Of a stretch of 64,000 bases of DNA, positions 1 to 8,934 are shown piece after piece. Under the pieces are notes generated by a model. It had not been told where the DNA came from. It saw only the letters and a list, made by a program, of their open reading frames with translations, and searched no databases. Each line of letters starts with the position of its first letter. The first letter of the stretch is position 1. The translations under genes and the position numbers were made by a program. The stretch comes from Pacificoceanicola onchidii (GTDB lineage Bacteria; Pseudomonadota; Alphaproteobacteria; Rhodobacterales; Rhodobacteraceae), in contig NZ_SRXY01000001.1 in the NCBI RefSeq assembly GCF_004804335.1, positions 124,001 through 188,000 of the forward strand, in the 5' to 3' direction.

Positions 1-14
1 ATACCGATGGTCAT
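1..14 (-). CDS. First codons of a gene cut by the left edge
   Basis: Reading the minus strand, an ATG at 14-12 opens a frame M-T-I-G that leaves the window. A strong ribosome binding site (AGGAGGAG) lies at about 22-29, with good spacing. The start falls 23 bases after the stop of the aldehyde dehydrogenase on the same strand, so the two are probably co-transcribed. Nothing can be said about the product. Confidence 0.4.
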
Positions 15-37
15 TTGAGTTCTCCTCCTGATAAAGT

Positions 38-1477
38 CTAGGGTCTTCGCGCATCCGAGGGGCTGGTGATCCAGCGCAGCTCGGTGAATTCCTGAATGCC
101 CCACGCGCCACCAAACCGGCCGTAGCCAGAGGCCTTGACCCCGCCCACCGGGGCGTGGGGCGTGTCGTCGAACGTGGAGCGATTGATGTGGCAGACGCCG
201 CTTTGAACCTGCAGCGCCACGGCTTCTGCGCGGGCGGGGTCCTGGCTGATAACCGCTGCGGCGAGACCGTATTCGCTGTCATTGGCCACGGTCACGGCTT
301 CCAGATCGTTGCGGACACGGGTGATCGAAAGCACCGGGCCAAAGACTTCTTCGCGGTAGATGCGCATGTCCGGCTCGACCCGGTCCAGCAGCGTCGGTTC
401 GAGATAGGCATCGGACACGCGCCCGCCGCCGATCAGCGTCGCGCCCTTGGACACCGCATCCCCGATCAGCCCGGCCAGACGCTCTGCGGCGGCGGCACTG
501 ACGACCGGGCCAATCTGGGTGTGCGGATCGCGCGGATCGCCGAGGCTCAGCTTGCAGCGCCGCGCTTCCAACCGTTCGACAAGCGCATCAGCAAGGGTTT
601 CGGCCACGATCAAGCGCTCGGTCGACATGCAGATCTGGCCCTGATTGCGGTATCCACCGTCCAGAGCCGCCTCAACCGCAAGGTCAAGGTCCGCATCCCC
701 CAGCACCAGCATCGCCGACTGGCCACCCAGTTCCAGCAAAGGGCGTTTGAGATGGCGCGCGCAAAGCTCCGCAACGCGCCGCCCGACACGGGTCGAGCCG
801 GTGAAGTTCACGCGCCGCACCACCGGCGAGGCGATCAGGGCATCGGCCACGGCCTCGCTGTCCTCGCCGCGCGCGAGCAACACCTGCACCACGCCCTCGG
901 GAAAACCGGCGTCAGTCAGCACGTCGCCAAACAAGCGGTAGGTGCGTGGGGCAAACTCGCTGCCTTTCAGCAGGACCGTGTTGCCACACATCAGCGGCGC
1001 GGCGATGGCACGCGCGCCCAGAACCAGAGGTGCATTCCAGGGCGCGATCCCCAGAACCACGCCGCAGGGCACCCGGATCACACGGCTGTTCAGACCCCTT
1101 GCCGCTTCGCCGCGCACCGCGACTTCCGCACAAACCTCATCCTCGTAAAAGGCCGTCTCGCGCAGCATTTCTGCACCGAAACGCACGTTCATCCAAGCCC
1201 AGTCACTGGCGGTGCCGATCTCTTCGGCCATCGCAAGGCAAAACGCCTCGCCGCGCTGCTCCAGAAGCTCTGCCGCCCTGCGCAGCAAGGCACCGCGTTC
1301 TGCCGCCGGGCGCGCGGACCATGCGGGAAAGGCCGCAGCCGCCCGCGCCGCGACGGACTGGCACCCGCTCGGGTCCAGAGCCGCCTCTGCGCTGACGATC
1401 CTGCCGTCAATCGGGCTGACCCGTTCGACAACCGGACCAGCGATGGCCCGCGGCTGATGTGCAGTTTGTCGTGTCAT
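38..1477 (-). CDS. NAD(P)-dependent aldehyde dehydrogenase
   Basis: A 479-residue soluble aldehyde dehydrogenase that would oxidise an aldehyde to its acid with NAD(P)+. The family signatures are complete: the APWNAP cofactor-site segment, the FTGSTRVG loop, the catalytic glutamate in LELGGQ and the catalytic cysteine in GQICMS, then the EEVFGPV segment near the C-terminus. It most resembles the salicylaldehyde/vanillin dehydrogenase branch, but the substrate cannot be fixed from sequence. It is probably first in an operon continuing off the left edge. The divergent AraC regulator starting 111 bases away is the likely local regulator. Confidence 0.9.
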   Translation of the reverse strand: MTRQTAHQPRAIAGPVVERVSPIDGRIVSAEAALDPSGCQSVAARAAAAFPAWSARPAAERGALLRRAAELLEQRGEAFCLAMAEEIGTASDWAWMNVRFGAEMLRETAFYEDEVCAEVAVRGEAARGLNSRVIRVPCGVVLGIAPWNAPLVLGARAIAAPLMCGNTVLLKGSEFAPRTYRLFGDVLTDAGFPEGVVQVLLARGEDSEAVADALIASPVVRRVNFTGSTRVGRRVAELCARHLKRPLLELGGQSAMLVLGDADLDLAVEAALDGGYRNQGQICMSTERLIVAETLADALVERLEARRCKLSLGDPRDPHTQIGPVVSAAAAERLAGLIGDAVSKGATLIGGGRVSDAYLEPTLLDRVEPDMRIYREEVFGPVLSITRVRNDLEAVTVANDSEYGLAAAVISQDPARAEAVALQVQSGVCHINRSTFDDTPHAPVGGVKASGYGRFGGAWGIQEFTELRWITSPSDARRP

Positions 1478-1587
1478 TCATGTCCATCGGGCGCGGCCCG
1501 ACCTCCCTTGTTTTTGATTATGGGTAATGCATATTGTCATGGAATGCGCATTTCTGGGCATTCATTGTCGATTTATTGGAAAACGCC

Positions 1588-2451
1588 ATGAAAGACAGCT
1601 ACGCAAGAGCGCAACTCGAACAAGAAGCCCTGCATGATCGCGCGGTGCGCATTCATCATCCCGAATCCTATTCGACCATGCTTTTTCTCGAACAGGGGCG
1701 TCTGGCGCGTGATGAAACCGGGTTGGAAATCGATGGCCCGGCCCTTTGCTTCTGGCCACCGGGGGGGCGCCCGCCGCTGCGGCTTGTCGCTGGCGCGCGG
1801 GCGCGCATTCTGGGCCTCGGGGATACCATCGTTCTCGACGCAATTGGCGCGCGCGCCGAGTCTGTGCATCTGCGTATGCTGGTTGAGCAAAGCTTTCTTG
1901 CGCCGCTTCCAGAGGCCGATCTGCGCGATCAGGTCGACACGCTGATTGGATGGTTTGTCAAGGAACTGGCCGAGGAGGAGCGGCAATCGCCCATGTCTCT
2001 GTCGGCCATCCTTCGCCTGCTCTTTATCGGCGCTTTGCGGGTCTACAGGCCGGAACCGGCGGAGACCGGGGCCGAACTGACCAGCGTGTTGCGCCGTTTC
2101 CGGCACCTCGTTGAACTGCACTATCGCGAACACTGGCCCATGTCGCGCTATGCCGAAGAGTTGGGTGTGGACTACGACCGGCTGCAACGGATCTGCAAAC
2201 GCGAGGTCGGGCGCAGCCCTGGCGAGCTGGTCCATGAACGTCTGACCGCCGAGGCCAAGGCGCGGCTCGAAAACACGGGCCTGCCGCTGAAACGCATCGC
2301 CGCCGACCTCGGCTTTGCCGATGCCACGCGGTTCAGTCATTTCTTCAAACGCCGGGCCGATATCTCGCCCGGCGCTTACCGCGCTATTGTCCGCAGGCCG
2401 CAGGGTGAGGATCTGACGGAACTGAGGCGCGGCTTCTCGGACTGGCCCTAA
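1588..2451 (+). CDS. AraC-family transcriptional regulator
   Basis: A 287-residue regulator with an N-terminal effector domain (about residues 1-165) and a C-terminal pair of AraC helix-turn-helix motifs (about 180-275), the second in the segment LKRIAADLGFADATRFSHFFKR, typical of the family. I chose the ATG at 1588; an in-frame start at 1534 would only add 18 residues. It is divergent from the aldehyde dehydrogenase, which it may control. Its end overlaps the end of ctlX by four bases, tail to tail. Confidence 0.88.
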   Translation: MKDSYARAQLEQEALHDRAVRIHHPESYSTMLFLEQGRLARDETGLEIDGPALCFWPPGGRPPLRLVAGARARILGLGDTIVLDAIGARAESVHLRMLVEQSFLAPLPEADLRDQVDTLIGWFVKELAEEERQSPMSLSAILRLLFIGALRVYRPEPAETGAELTSVLRRFRHLVELHYREHWPMSRYAEELGVDYDRLQRICKREVGRSPGELVHERLTAEAKARLENTGLPLKRIAADLGFADATRFSHFFKRRADISPGAYRAIVRRPQGEDLTELRRGFSDWP

Positions 2452-3371
2452 CGCGCGCTCAGATGCAAACCGGCAATCATGCAGCGGACCGAGCCACCGG
2501 CGTGCTCGATTGTCGGAATGTCCAGCGGCAGGAGCGTGACATGCCGGTTCAGCACCGCCTTCTGCTCCGCCTCCAGAGACCGCAAGGCGCGCGATGACAA
2601 GGCCAGCACGATGCCGTCGCGCCCCTGCAACTCAATCGCATTGCCCGCGAAATTCGCGATCTGATCCTTGGTCAGATCGATGATGTCCCGCTCCCCTCGG
2701 CGCAGGCGTTCCGCCACTTCGCGGCGGCGCGCGGCATCAGGAAGGCTATCCAACCCGATCATCGCGAAATCGGTACCGATGCACATCAGGACATTGGTGT
2801 GATAGATCGGCTGCCCCTGCGCATCGACCGCATCAAAGACGACCGGTTCATAGTTGAAATGGGTGCAGAAGCGTTCCAGCAGGATTTCGCTCGTGCGCTT
2901 GGAGCGCGCCGCATAGGCCACCCGTTCGAGATGGTCGATCACCATAGCCCCGGTGCCTTCGAGGAACAGGTTGTCATATTCCAACCCGGAATAATCGATG
3001 ATGTCCTGCACGCGGTAGTCCTGCTTGAGCATGGTCAGCACGTCCTGCCGCCGCTCTGCGCGGCGGTTTGGCGAATACATCGGGTAGACGGCCACATGAC
3101 CACCGGAATGGGTGGAGAACCAGTTGTTCGGGAACACGGAATCCGGGGTCTCTGTGCCTTCATCTTCGAACAGGTGCACGCGCACGCCCGCCGATTGCAG
3201 CGTCTCTGCGGCGCGGGTGACCTCGGCATGGGCGGCCTGAGCCACGTCTGCGGCGTCGCTTGCCGCACTGGTCTGAAAATGGTTGTCCTGCGCCGTCTGA
3301 GCGTTGGGCGTGAAATGATGCGGACGGATCATGACGACGGAGGCCGGGGCCTGAAGCGAGGATCGGGGCAT
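2448..3371 (-). CDS. ctlX: CtlX-type citrulline/arginine hydrolase (pentein fold)
   Basis: A 307-residue protein of the amidinotransferase (pentein) superfamily, matching the CtlX branch linked to citrulline utilisation. Visible signatures are MIRPHHF near the N-terminus, LEGTGAMV, the histidine in YHTNVLMCIG, and the C-terminal cysteine in GGSVRCM, the expected nucleophile. The ATG at 3371 is preceded by GAGGAAG at suitable spacing; the frame stays open upstream to 3428 but without a good ribosome site. The divergent Lrp/AsnC gene is its probable regulator. The exact substrate (citrulline, dimethylarginine or similar) is inferred from the family. Confidence 0.82.
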   Translation of the reverse strand: MPRSSLQAPASVVMIRPHHFTPNAQTAQDNHFQTSAASDAADVAQAAHAEVTRAAETLQSAGVRVHLFEDEGTETPDSVFPNNWFSTHSGGHVAVYPMYSPNRRAERRQDVLTMLKQDYRVQDIIDYSGLEYDNLFLEGTGAMVIDHLERVAYAARSKRTSEILLERFCTHFNYEPVVFDAVDAQGQPIYHTNVLMCIGTDFAMIGLDSLPDAARRREVAERLRRGERDIIDLTKDQIANFAGNAIELQGRDGIVLALSSRALRSLEAEQKAVLNRHVTLLPLDIPTIEHAGGSVRCMIAGLHLSAR

Positions 3372-3450
3372 GGCAAAGGTCTTCCTCTTGCGAAACACTA
3401 CCCAAGGTTTACCGCACCCGCCTGACACACTGCAGGGCCATGTTGCACCT

Positions 3451-3477
3451 TTTGCAAATGCTTTTTGCGCATTTTGT
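3451..3477. promoter_or_regulatory. AT-rich imperfect inverted repeat, possible Lrp operator
   Basis: CAAATGC (3455-3461) faces GCATTTTG (3469-3476) around a T-rich spacer, in the 129-base gap between ctlX and the Lrp gene. Lrp/AsnC proteins favour such AT-rich near-palindromes, and the position suits control of both divergent genes. Assignment is by position and shape only. Confidence 0.4.
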
Positions 3478-3500
3478 TAATATGAGTTATCATTTTTGCC

Positions 3501-3926
3501 ATGCATGTATACGATGACCTTGACCGCAAACTGATCACCCTCCTGCGCGAAGACGGGCGGGCGCCGGTATCCAAACTGGCCGTGCTCCTTGGCGTCTCAC
3601 GCGCGACGGTACAAACCCGGATCGACCGGCTTTTGGACAGTGGGGCTGTACTGGGCTTCACCATCCGCGCGCGCGAGGACAGCGGGCCGGAGGGCGTGCG
3701 GGCGATCATGATGATCGAGGTATCCGGACAATCGACCACGCAAGTCATCCGCAGCCTGCGCGGCATCCCGGCCCTGCATCAACTGCATTCCACCAATGGC
3801 AATTGGGACCTGATTGCGCAGCTGAGCGCCGAGAGCCTCGCGGACTTCGACAGGGTCCTGCGGGAAGTGCGCAGCATTCCCGGCATCACAAACAGCGAAA
3901 CCTCGATTCTGCTGAGTTCGGTTTAA
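3501..3926 (+). CDS. Lrp/AsnC-family transcriptional regulator
   Basis: A 141-residue Lrp-type regulator: an N-terminal winged helix-turn-helix (about residues 5-55, with LDRKLITLLREDGRAPVSKL followed by SRATVQTRIDRL) and a C-terminal RAM ligand-binding domain (about 65-135). Length is normal for the family. It is divergent from ctlX, suggesting response to an amino acid such as arginine or citrulline; that is inference from position. Confidence 0.9.
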   Translation: MHVYDDLDRKLITLLREDGRAPVSKLAVLLGVSRATVQTRIDRLLDSGAVLGFTIRAREDSGPEGVRAIMMIEVSGQSTTQVIRSLRGIPALHQLHSTNGNWDLIAQLSAESLADFDRVLREVRSIPGITNSETSILLSSV

Positions 3927-4026
3927 CCCCTTTTAATGCGCCTGAAGCATCAATCAAAACAAAACGAGCATTGGTAAAATCAATTGGCATTCGGCTAACA
4001 ACCGGCAAGCCAAGGAAAGTAGCCAC

Positions 4027-5412
4027 ATGCAGACAGATCCCGACATTGTTGTCATCGGAGGCGGAAATGCCGCCCTTTGCGCGGCCATGACCGCCGCAGA
4101 AGCGGGGGCACGGGTTCTGATCCTGGAGACCGCGCCGAAACCCTACCGGGGCGGGAACTCCCGACACACGCGGAACTTTCGCTGCATGCATTCGGGGCCA
4201 CATGGACCGCTTGTCGAGAGTTACAGCGAAGAGGAATATTTCGCGGATCTTCTCAAGGTCACGGCAGGCAAAACCGACGAACATCTGGCGCGGCTCGCCA
4301 TCCGCACATCCGAAGAATGCCTGCCATGGATGATCGAGCACGGGGTGCGCTTTCAGCCGTCGCTGTCGGGCACGCTTTCGCTCGCGCGCACCAACGCGTT
4401 TTTCATGGGTGGCGGCAAGAGCCTCGTGAACGCTTATTACCGCACCGCTGCCAAGCTGGGTGTCGAAGTTCTCTACGAGGCCGCCGTGACCCATCTTGAG
4501 CTCGAAGGAGACAAGATCACGCGGGTCGATTTCACTTATGAGGGGCAGAAGAAAAGCCTGTCTCCCAAGGCGGTGGTTGTCGCCTCCGGCGGGTTCCAGG
4601 CGGACACGGACTGGCTCACCCGCGCATGGGGTGAGCCTGCCAAGAATTTCCTGATCCGCGGTACCCCTTATAACCGGGGCATCGTGCTGGCCGATCTTCT
4701 TGATCAGGGGGTCGAGAGCGTGGGTGATCCGACCCAGTGCCATGCGGTTGCCATCGACGGGCGCGCGCCGAAATTCGACGGCGGCATCGTGACCCGGCTC
4801 GACTGCGTGCCCTTCTCGATTGTGGTCAACAAGGACGCGCAGCGGTTCTACGACGAAGGCGAGGACACATGGCCCAAACGCTATGCGATCTGGGGCCGTC
4901 TGGTGGCCGGTCAGCCCGATCAGGTTGGCTATGTGATCATCGACAGCAAGTCCTTGAATCTCTTCATGACCTCAGTCTTCCCTCCGCTCAAGGCGGACAC
5001 GTTGGAAGACCTTGCGGACATGATGGGACTGCCCCCTGACAAGCTGCGGGCCACAGTGGATGAATTCAACGCCGCCTGCGGCGATGACAGCAACTTCCAC
5101 CCGACCGAGCTCGACAACGTTGCAACAACCGGCATCACCCCGGCCAAGACCAACTGGGCCCGGCCAATCAATGAGCCGCCCTACTACGGCTACAGCCTGC
5201 GCACCGGTGTGACCTTTACCTATCTTGGTCTGAAGGTGGACGACCACGCGCAATGCAGCACCGCGAGCGGCCCGATCCAGAACCTCTGGGCCGCAGGGGA
5301 AACCATGGCCGGGTCCATTCTGGGCCAGGGCTATCTGGCCGGGTTCGGCATGACCATTGGAACCGTCTTTGGACGCATGGCAGGACGGGAGGCCGCCAAC
5401 TATGCAAACTGA
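4027..5412 (+). CDS. tcuA: FAD-dependent tricarballylate dehydrogenase
   Basis: A 461-residue flavoprotein of the fumarate reductase/succinate dehydrogenase flavoprotein family, closest to TcuA, which oxidises tricarballylate to cis-aconitate. It opens with the FAD-binding dinucleotide motif VIGGGNAALCAAM (residues 6-18), followed by GGNSRHTRNFR, characteristic of TcuA, and ends with the GxxxGxGYLAGFG-type FAD segment. The next gene, tcuB, overlaps its last 11 bases, the usual pairing in which TcuB passes electrons to the quinone pool. No TcuC transporter or TcuR regulator is visible nearby. Confidence 0.85.
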   Translation: MQTDPDIVVIGGGNAALCAAMTAAEAGARVLILETAPKPYRGGNSRHTRNFRCMHSGPHGPLVESYSEEEYFADLLKVTAGKTDEHLARLAIRTSEECLPWMIEHGVRFQPSLSGTLSLARTNAFFMGGGKSLVNAYYRTAAKLGVEVLYEAAVTHLELEGDKITRVDFTYEGQKKSLSPKAVVVASGGFQADTDWLTRAWGEPAKNFLIRGTPYNRGIVLADLLDQGVESVGDPTQCHAVAIDGRAPKFDGGIVTRLDCVPFSIVVNKDAQRFYDEGEDTWPKRYAIWGRLVAGQPDQVGYVIIDSKSLNLFMTSVFPPLKADTLEDLADMMGLPPDKLRATVDEFNAACGDDSNFHPTELDNVATTGITPAKTNWARPINEPPYYGYSLRTGVTFTYLGLKVDDHAQCSTASGPIQNLWAAGETMAGSILGQGYLAGFGMTIGTVFGRMAGREAANYAN

Positions 5413-6463
5413 TCTGATCCAGGAAGCCCGGCGCCAGGCCGAGGTGTGCAACGCCTGCCGCTATTGCGAAGGCTATTGCTCTGTCTTTCCCGCCTTGCAC
5501 GCCAAGCGCGCCTTCAGCGACGGCGACATCACGCAGCTGGCCAATCTCTGCCACAACTGCCGTGGGTGTTACTATGCCTGCCAGTACACGGCGCCGCATG
5601 AGTTTGCGCTCAACCTGCCGCAGGCGCTGGCCGATGTGCGCGTGGACAGCTGGGAAAGCCATGCCTGGCCGGGCGGGCTGGGCAAGATCTTCCAGCGCAA
5701 TGGCGTTCCGATTGCGCTGGCCGCCCTGATCGGCTTTGCCCTGCTGTTCATGATCGCCCGCGCCTTTGGCGAGGAGGGCGGCGAGCGGTATTACAGCGTG
5801 GTGTCCCATGGCCTGCTTGTGGCCATCTTTGCGCCCGCCTTCCTGTTCCCGCTCTTTGCGATCGGCGTTGGATTGCGGGATTATTGGAAAACCGTGGGGG
5901 GCGAAAAGGTCCGGCTGGCGCATGTCACCCAAGCCTTTGGGGCCGCCGCAAACATGAAGAATCTCAAAGGGGGCCACGGCGACGGGTGCAACTTCGAAGA
6001 CGAGGACCGGTTCAGCCATGCCCGGCGCGCCGCTCACCAGCTGACCATGTACGGCTTCCTGCTCTGCTTTGCGGCAACCTGCTCGGGCACGATCCTGCAC
6101 TATGTGTTTGACATTCAGGGGCCGCACGGGCTGTTTTCCCTGCCCAAACTCTTCGGCTTACCGGGCGGCGTTCTGCTCGCTTTCGGGACCGCGTGGATGG
6201 CGTCGCTGAAGCTGAAATCGGACCCCGAACTTGCAGCGCAAAACGCGTGGAGCGGCGAGATGGCCTTTATCCTGCTGCTGTTTTTCATCGCCATGTCCGG
6301 GCTCGCGCTCTTTGTCGCCGGATCCTCCGCTGTCATGCCGACGATCCTTGCCCTGCACCTCGGCGCGGTGCTGGCTTTCTTCCTGCTGACGCCCTACACG
6401 AAAATGGCCCACGGTTTCTATCGCCTTGCGGCCCTTGTCCGCGACGCCCAGTCAGGACGGTGA
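5402..6463 (+). CDS. tcuB: TcuB, iron-sulfur membrane electron-transfer partner of TcuA
   Basis: A 353-residue membrane protein. The N-terminus carries two cysteine-rich clusters (CNACRYCEGYC at about residues 14-24 and CHNCRGCYYAC at about 50-60) that should bind Fe-S centres; several hydrophobic membrane segments follow (about residues 100-125, 135-155, 215-235, 250-270, 290-315, 325-345), with histidines suitable for heme. The start at 5402 overlaps tcuA by 11 bases, implying translational coupling. The role, re-oxidising TcuA flavin through the membrane, is known for the family. Confidence 0.85.
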   Translation: MQTDLIQEARRQAEVCNACRYCEGYCSVFPALHAKRAFSDGDITQLANLCHNCRGCYYACQYTAPHEFALNLPQALADVRVDSWESHAWPGGLGKIFQRNGVPIALAALIGFALLFMIARAFGEEGGERYYSVVSHGLLVAIFAPAFLFPLFAIGVGLRDYWKTVGGEKVRLAHVTQAFGAAANMKNLKGGHGDGCNFEDEDRFSHARRAAHQLTMYGFLLCFAATCSGTILHYVFDIQGPHGLFSLPKLFGLPGGVLLAFGTAWMASLKLKSDPELAAQNAWSGEMAFILLLFFIAMSGLALFVAGSSAVMPTILALHLGAVLAFFLLTPYTKMAHGFYRLAALVRDAQSGR

Positions 6464-6470
6464 CGCCTTG

Positions 6471-6532
6471 GTCAGCGGCGGCGCTGGACCACCCTTTGAC
6501 CGCTCAAAGGGTTGACGCTTTCCGCCGCTGAC
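6471..6532. terminator. Nested inverted repeats after tcuB
   Basis: An outer 11-bp inverted repeat (GTCAGCGGCGG at 6471-6481, complement at 6522-6532) encloses a perfect 8-bp one (CCCTTTGA at 6492-6499, TCAAAGGG at 6504-6511). It starts seven bases after the tcuB stop and ends 17 bases before the next gene. It may end tcuAB transcription or be an operator of the following regulator. No T-run follows. Confidence 0.45.
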
Positions 6533-6549
6533 TTAACCTGAATCGCCTT

Positions 6550-7563
6550 ATGACAGACCGTTCCGGCGATACGCTTTCCCTGCTCATCCTCGTCACCCCG
6601 AACTTCAACATGGCGGCGACGGTTGGTTTCATTGATCCGTTTCGGGCCGCCAACTACCTGGAAGGAAAGGCGCGATTTCAATGGCAGGTCATCTCTCCGA
6701 ACGGCGGGGCCTGCACCGCCAGCAACGGTCTGACATTGGAAACCACCGCCTTGGCCGAGGTCCAGAACGGACGCCGGGACATGGTTGTCATTTCCAGCAG
6801 CTGGGCGCCCGAGTCCTACAACTCAACCCCTCTGCACACGTCACTTTGGCGGTGGGCCGGTCAAGGGGTCACGCTGGGCGGGCTGGATACAGGCGCGTTC
6901 ATTCTTGCCGAGGCTGGCCTGCTCAAGGGGCGGCGCGCAACGGTGCATTACGAGCACATCGACGCCATGCAGGAGCTTTACCCGAACGTCACGGTCAGCG
7001 AAGAGCTGTTTGTCTTTGACGAAGGACGGATCACCTGCTGCGGCGGGGCGGCATCGGTGGATTTTGCCCTGCATATCATCAAGGGCACCGCAGGCGATGC
7101 GCTGGCCAACGCCGCCGCGCGGTATCTGTTTCACCAAACCGTGCGCCCGCAAGGCGCAATGCAAAGCCCCGGTCTCGCAGAGCCGATGGGGCATCTGGCC
7201 CCGGCTGCGGTCAAACGGGCGATTGCGCTGATGGAACAGAACCTTGAGACGCCGCTGAGCATCCCGGAGATCTGCGACGCCATCAACCTCTCGCAGCGTC
7301 AACTGAACCGGCTTTTTGCCCGCCACGTCAAGAAAACCCCGATCCTGTATTACCGCGATATCCGGCTGGATCGGGCGCGCGGGCTGGTGACACAGACCGA
7401 CATGTCCTTGCTGGAGGTCTCGGTGGCTTCGGGCTTTGCCAGTCAGGTTCATTTCAGCCGCGCCTACCGCGAACGCTTTGGTCTGTCCCCACGCAATGAC
7501 CGGGTCGAGGGCCGGGTGCCGTTTGAGTTCCGCGCCTGGCCGATGCATCGCAAGGCGGATTGA
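6550..7563 (+). CDS. GlxA-family regulator (DJ-1/PfpI + AraC), CdhR/GbdR-like
   Basis: A 337-residue regulator with an N-terminal class-I glutamine-amidotransferase-like domain (about residues 8-180) and C-terminal AraC helix-turn-helix motifs (about 215-315). The nucleophile elbow reads GGLDTGAF, without cysteine, as in the sensor-type members CdhR and GbdR that respond to carnitine and glycine betaine. It lies directly upstream of the Rieske/choline-sulfatase operon in the same direction and is the obvious candidate activator. The effector is unknown. Confidence 0.85.
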   Translation: MTDRSGDTLSLLILVTPNFNMAATVGFIDPFRAANYLEGKARFQWQVISPNGGACTASNGLTLETTALAEVQNGRRDMVVISSSWAPESYNSTPLHTSLWRWAGQGVTLGGLDTGAFILAEAGLLKGRRATVHYEHIDAMQELYPNVTVSEELFVFDEGRITCCGGAASVDFALHIIKGTAGDALANAAARYLFHQTVRPQGAMQSPGLAEPMGHLAPAAVKRAIALMEQNLETPLSIPEICDAINLSQRQLNRLFARHVKKTPILYYRDIRLDRARGLVTQTDMSLLEVSVASGFASQVHFSRAYRERFGLSPRNDRVEGRVPFEFRAWPMHRKAD

Positions 7564-7692
7564 CGTCACCGGACGGCGAAAAAAATCAAGAACTCGGCCA
7601 ACTGCGCACAGTTCGACTGGTTGATCGGGTCAATCCTGTTGGCACCGACCAAAGACACCCGGGTGCTTTTCCCGGCAGCCAGCAGGTTTCCC

Positions 7693-8832
7693 ATGACCCA
7701 ACAGCCGACCTCGCAACAGTTCGCAGATATCTCTCGCGGCTATGACGAAAACCCCTCTGCCTCGCTGTCTCTGCGGGCCGAGGCTTACACTGATCCTGCC
7801 TGGCACGCTGTCGACCTGCGCGAAATCATCGGCAAAACATGGCAGTGGGTGTGCCATGTGGAAAAGCTGCGGGAGCCCGGCAGCTTTGTCACGGTGGAGA
7901 TCGCCGGTCAGCCCATCGCCGTGGTGCGCGACCGCGAAGGCGTCCTGCGCGCCTTCTACAATGTGTGCAAACACCGTGCGCACGAGCTTTTGTCCGGAGA
8001 AGGCCAGACAAGCCGCATCATGTGCCCCTATCACGCCTGGGTTTACAAGCTGGACGGCCAGCTTGTCCGCGCGCCCCATACCGAGAACCTCGATGGATTT
8101 CAGGCCAAGGATATCTGTCTCGATGCGGTTCAGGTCGAGGCGTTCTGCGGCTTCATTTATGTGAACCTCGACCCTGACGCCGCCAGCCTCTCGGAACTTT
8201 CCGGCGATTTGGAAACCGAGATCAAGCATTGGGCACCGGACATCGACGAGCTGACCTTTGCACACCGTCTGACCTATGACATCAGGTCCAACTGGAAGAA
8301 CGTCGTCGACAATTTCCTTGAGTGCTACCATTGCCCGACCGCGCATAAGGATTTCTGCGAGTTGGTGGATATGGACACCTACAAGGTGACAACCCACGGC
8401 ATCTACTCCAGCCACATGGCTGATGCGGGCAACACGGCAAACAGCGCCTATGACGTCTCGAACGCGACGGTGAAGACCCATGCGGTTTGGTGGCTTTGGC
8501 CAAACACCTGCATCATGCGCTATCCCGGCCGGTCCTCCATGATCATTCTCAACATCATTCCCGCCGGGCCGGACCGCACGCTTGAGACCTATGATTTCTA
8601 CCTGGAGGAAACCACGCCCAACGAAGCGGAGCTGGATACGATCAGATACCTCGACGAAGTGCTGCAGGTCGAGGACATCAACCTTGTCGAAAGCGTTCAG
8701 CGTGGCATGAACACACCGGCCTTTGCCCAGGGGCGCATCGTCAATGACCCTGACGGATCGGGCAAATCGGAACATGCCGTGCACCATTTCCATGGATTGG
8801 TTCTGGATGCCTACAAACGGGCTGCCGGATGA
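7693..8832 (+). CDS. Rieske oxygenase, large subunit, CntA/YeaW type
   Basis: A 379-residue Rieske non-heme iron oxygenase. The [2Fe-2S] ligands are C92-x-H94 and C111-x2-H114. The catalytic segment NFLECYHC gives H213 and H218 as iron ligands and places a glutamate (E210) at the inter-centre bridging position, as in carnitine monooxygenase CntA, where most Rieske oxygenases have aspartate. The C-terminal stretch NLVESVQRGM is also CntA-like. The family demethylates or cleaves quaternary amines (carnitine, betaines). No CntB-type reductase is present in the window, so it must be borrowed. I start at ATG 7693; the frame runs further upstream to 7621. Confidence 0.85.
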   Translation: MTQQPTSQQFADISRGYDENPSASLSLRAEAYTDPAWHAVDLREIIGKTWQWVCHVEKLREPGSFVTVEIAGQPIAVVRDREGVLRAFYNVCKHRAHELLSGEGQTSRIMCPYHAWVYKLDGQLVRAPHTENLDGFQAKDICLDAVQVEAFCGFIYVNLDPDAASLSELSGDLETEIKHWAPDIDELTFAHRLTYDIRSNWKNVVDNFLECYHCPTAHKDFCELVDMDTYKVTTHGIYSSHMADAGNTANSAYDVSNATVKTHAVWWLWPNTCIMRYPGRSSMIILNIIPAGPDRTLETYDFYLEETTPNEAELDTIRYLDEVLQVEDINLVESVQRGMNTPAFAQGRIVNDPDGSGKSEHAVHHFHGLVLDAYKRAAG

Positions 8833-8934
8833 CACCTGTTTCCCTGTGCAAACCTCTGAGCTTTGAGCCACCTCCCGTCCCGGCCACCCCCACGCTTTGT
8901 CCCAGCGAAACGGCCAGACAGGAGGAAACAGGAC

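Noticed and set aside
155-1591. Long open frame opposite the first aldehyde dehydrogenase
   Set aside because: It is the antisense shadow of a gene with complete catalytic motifs; its translation is rich in R, H and Q and has no family pattern.
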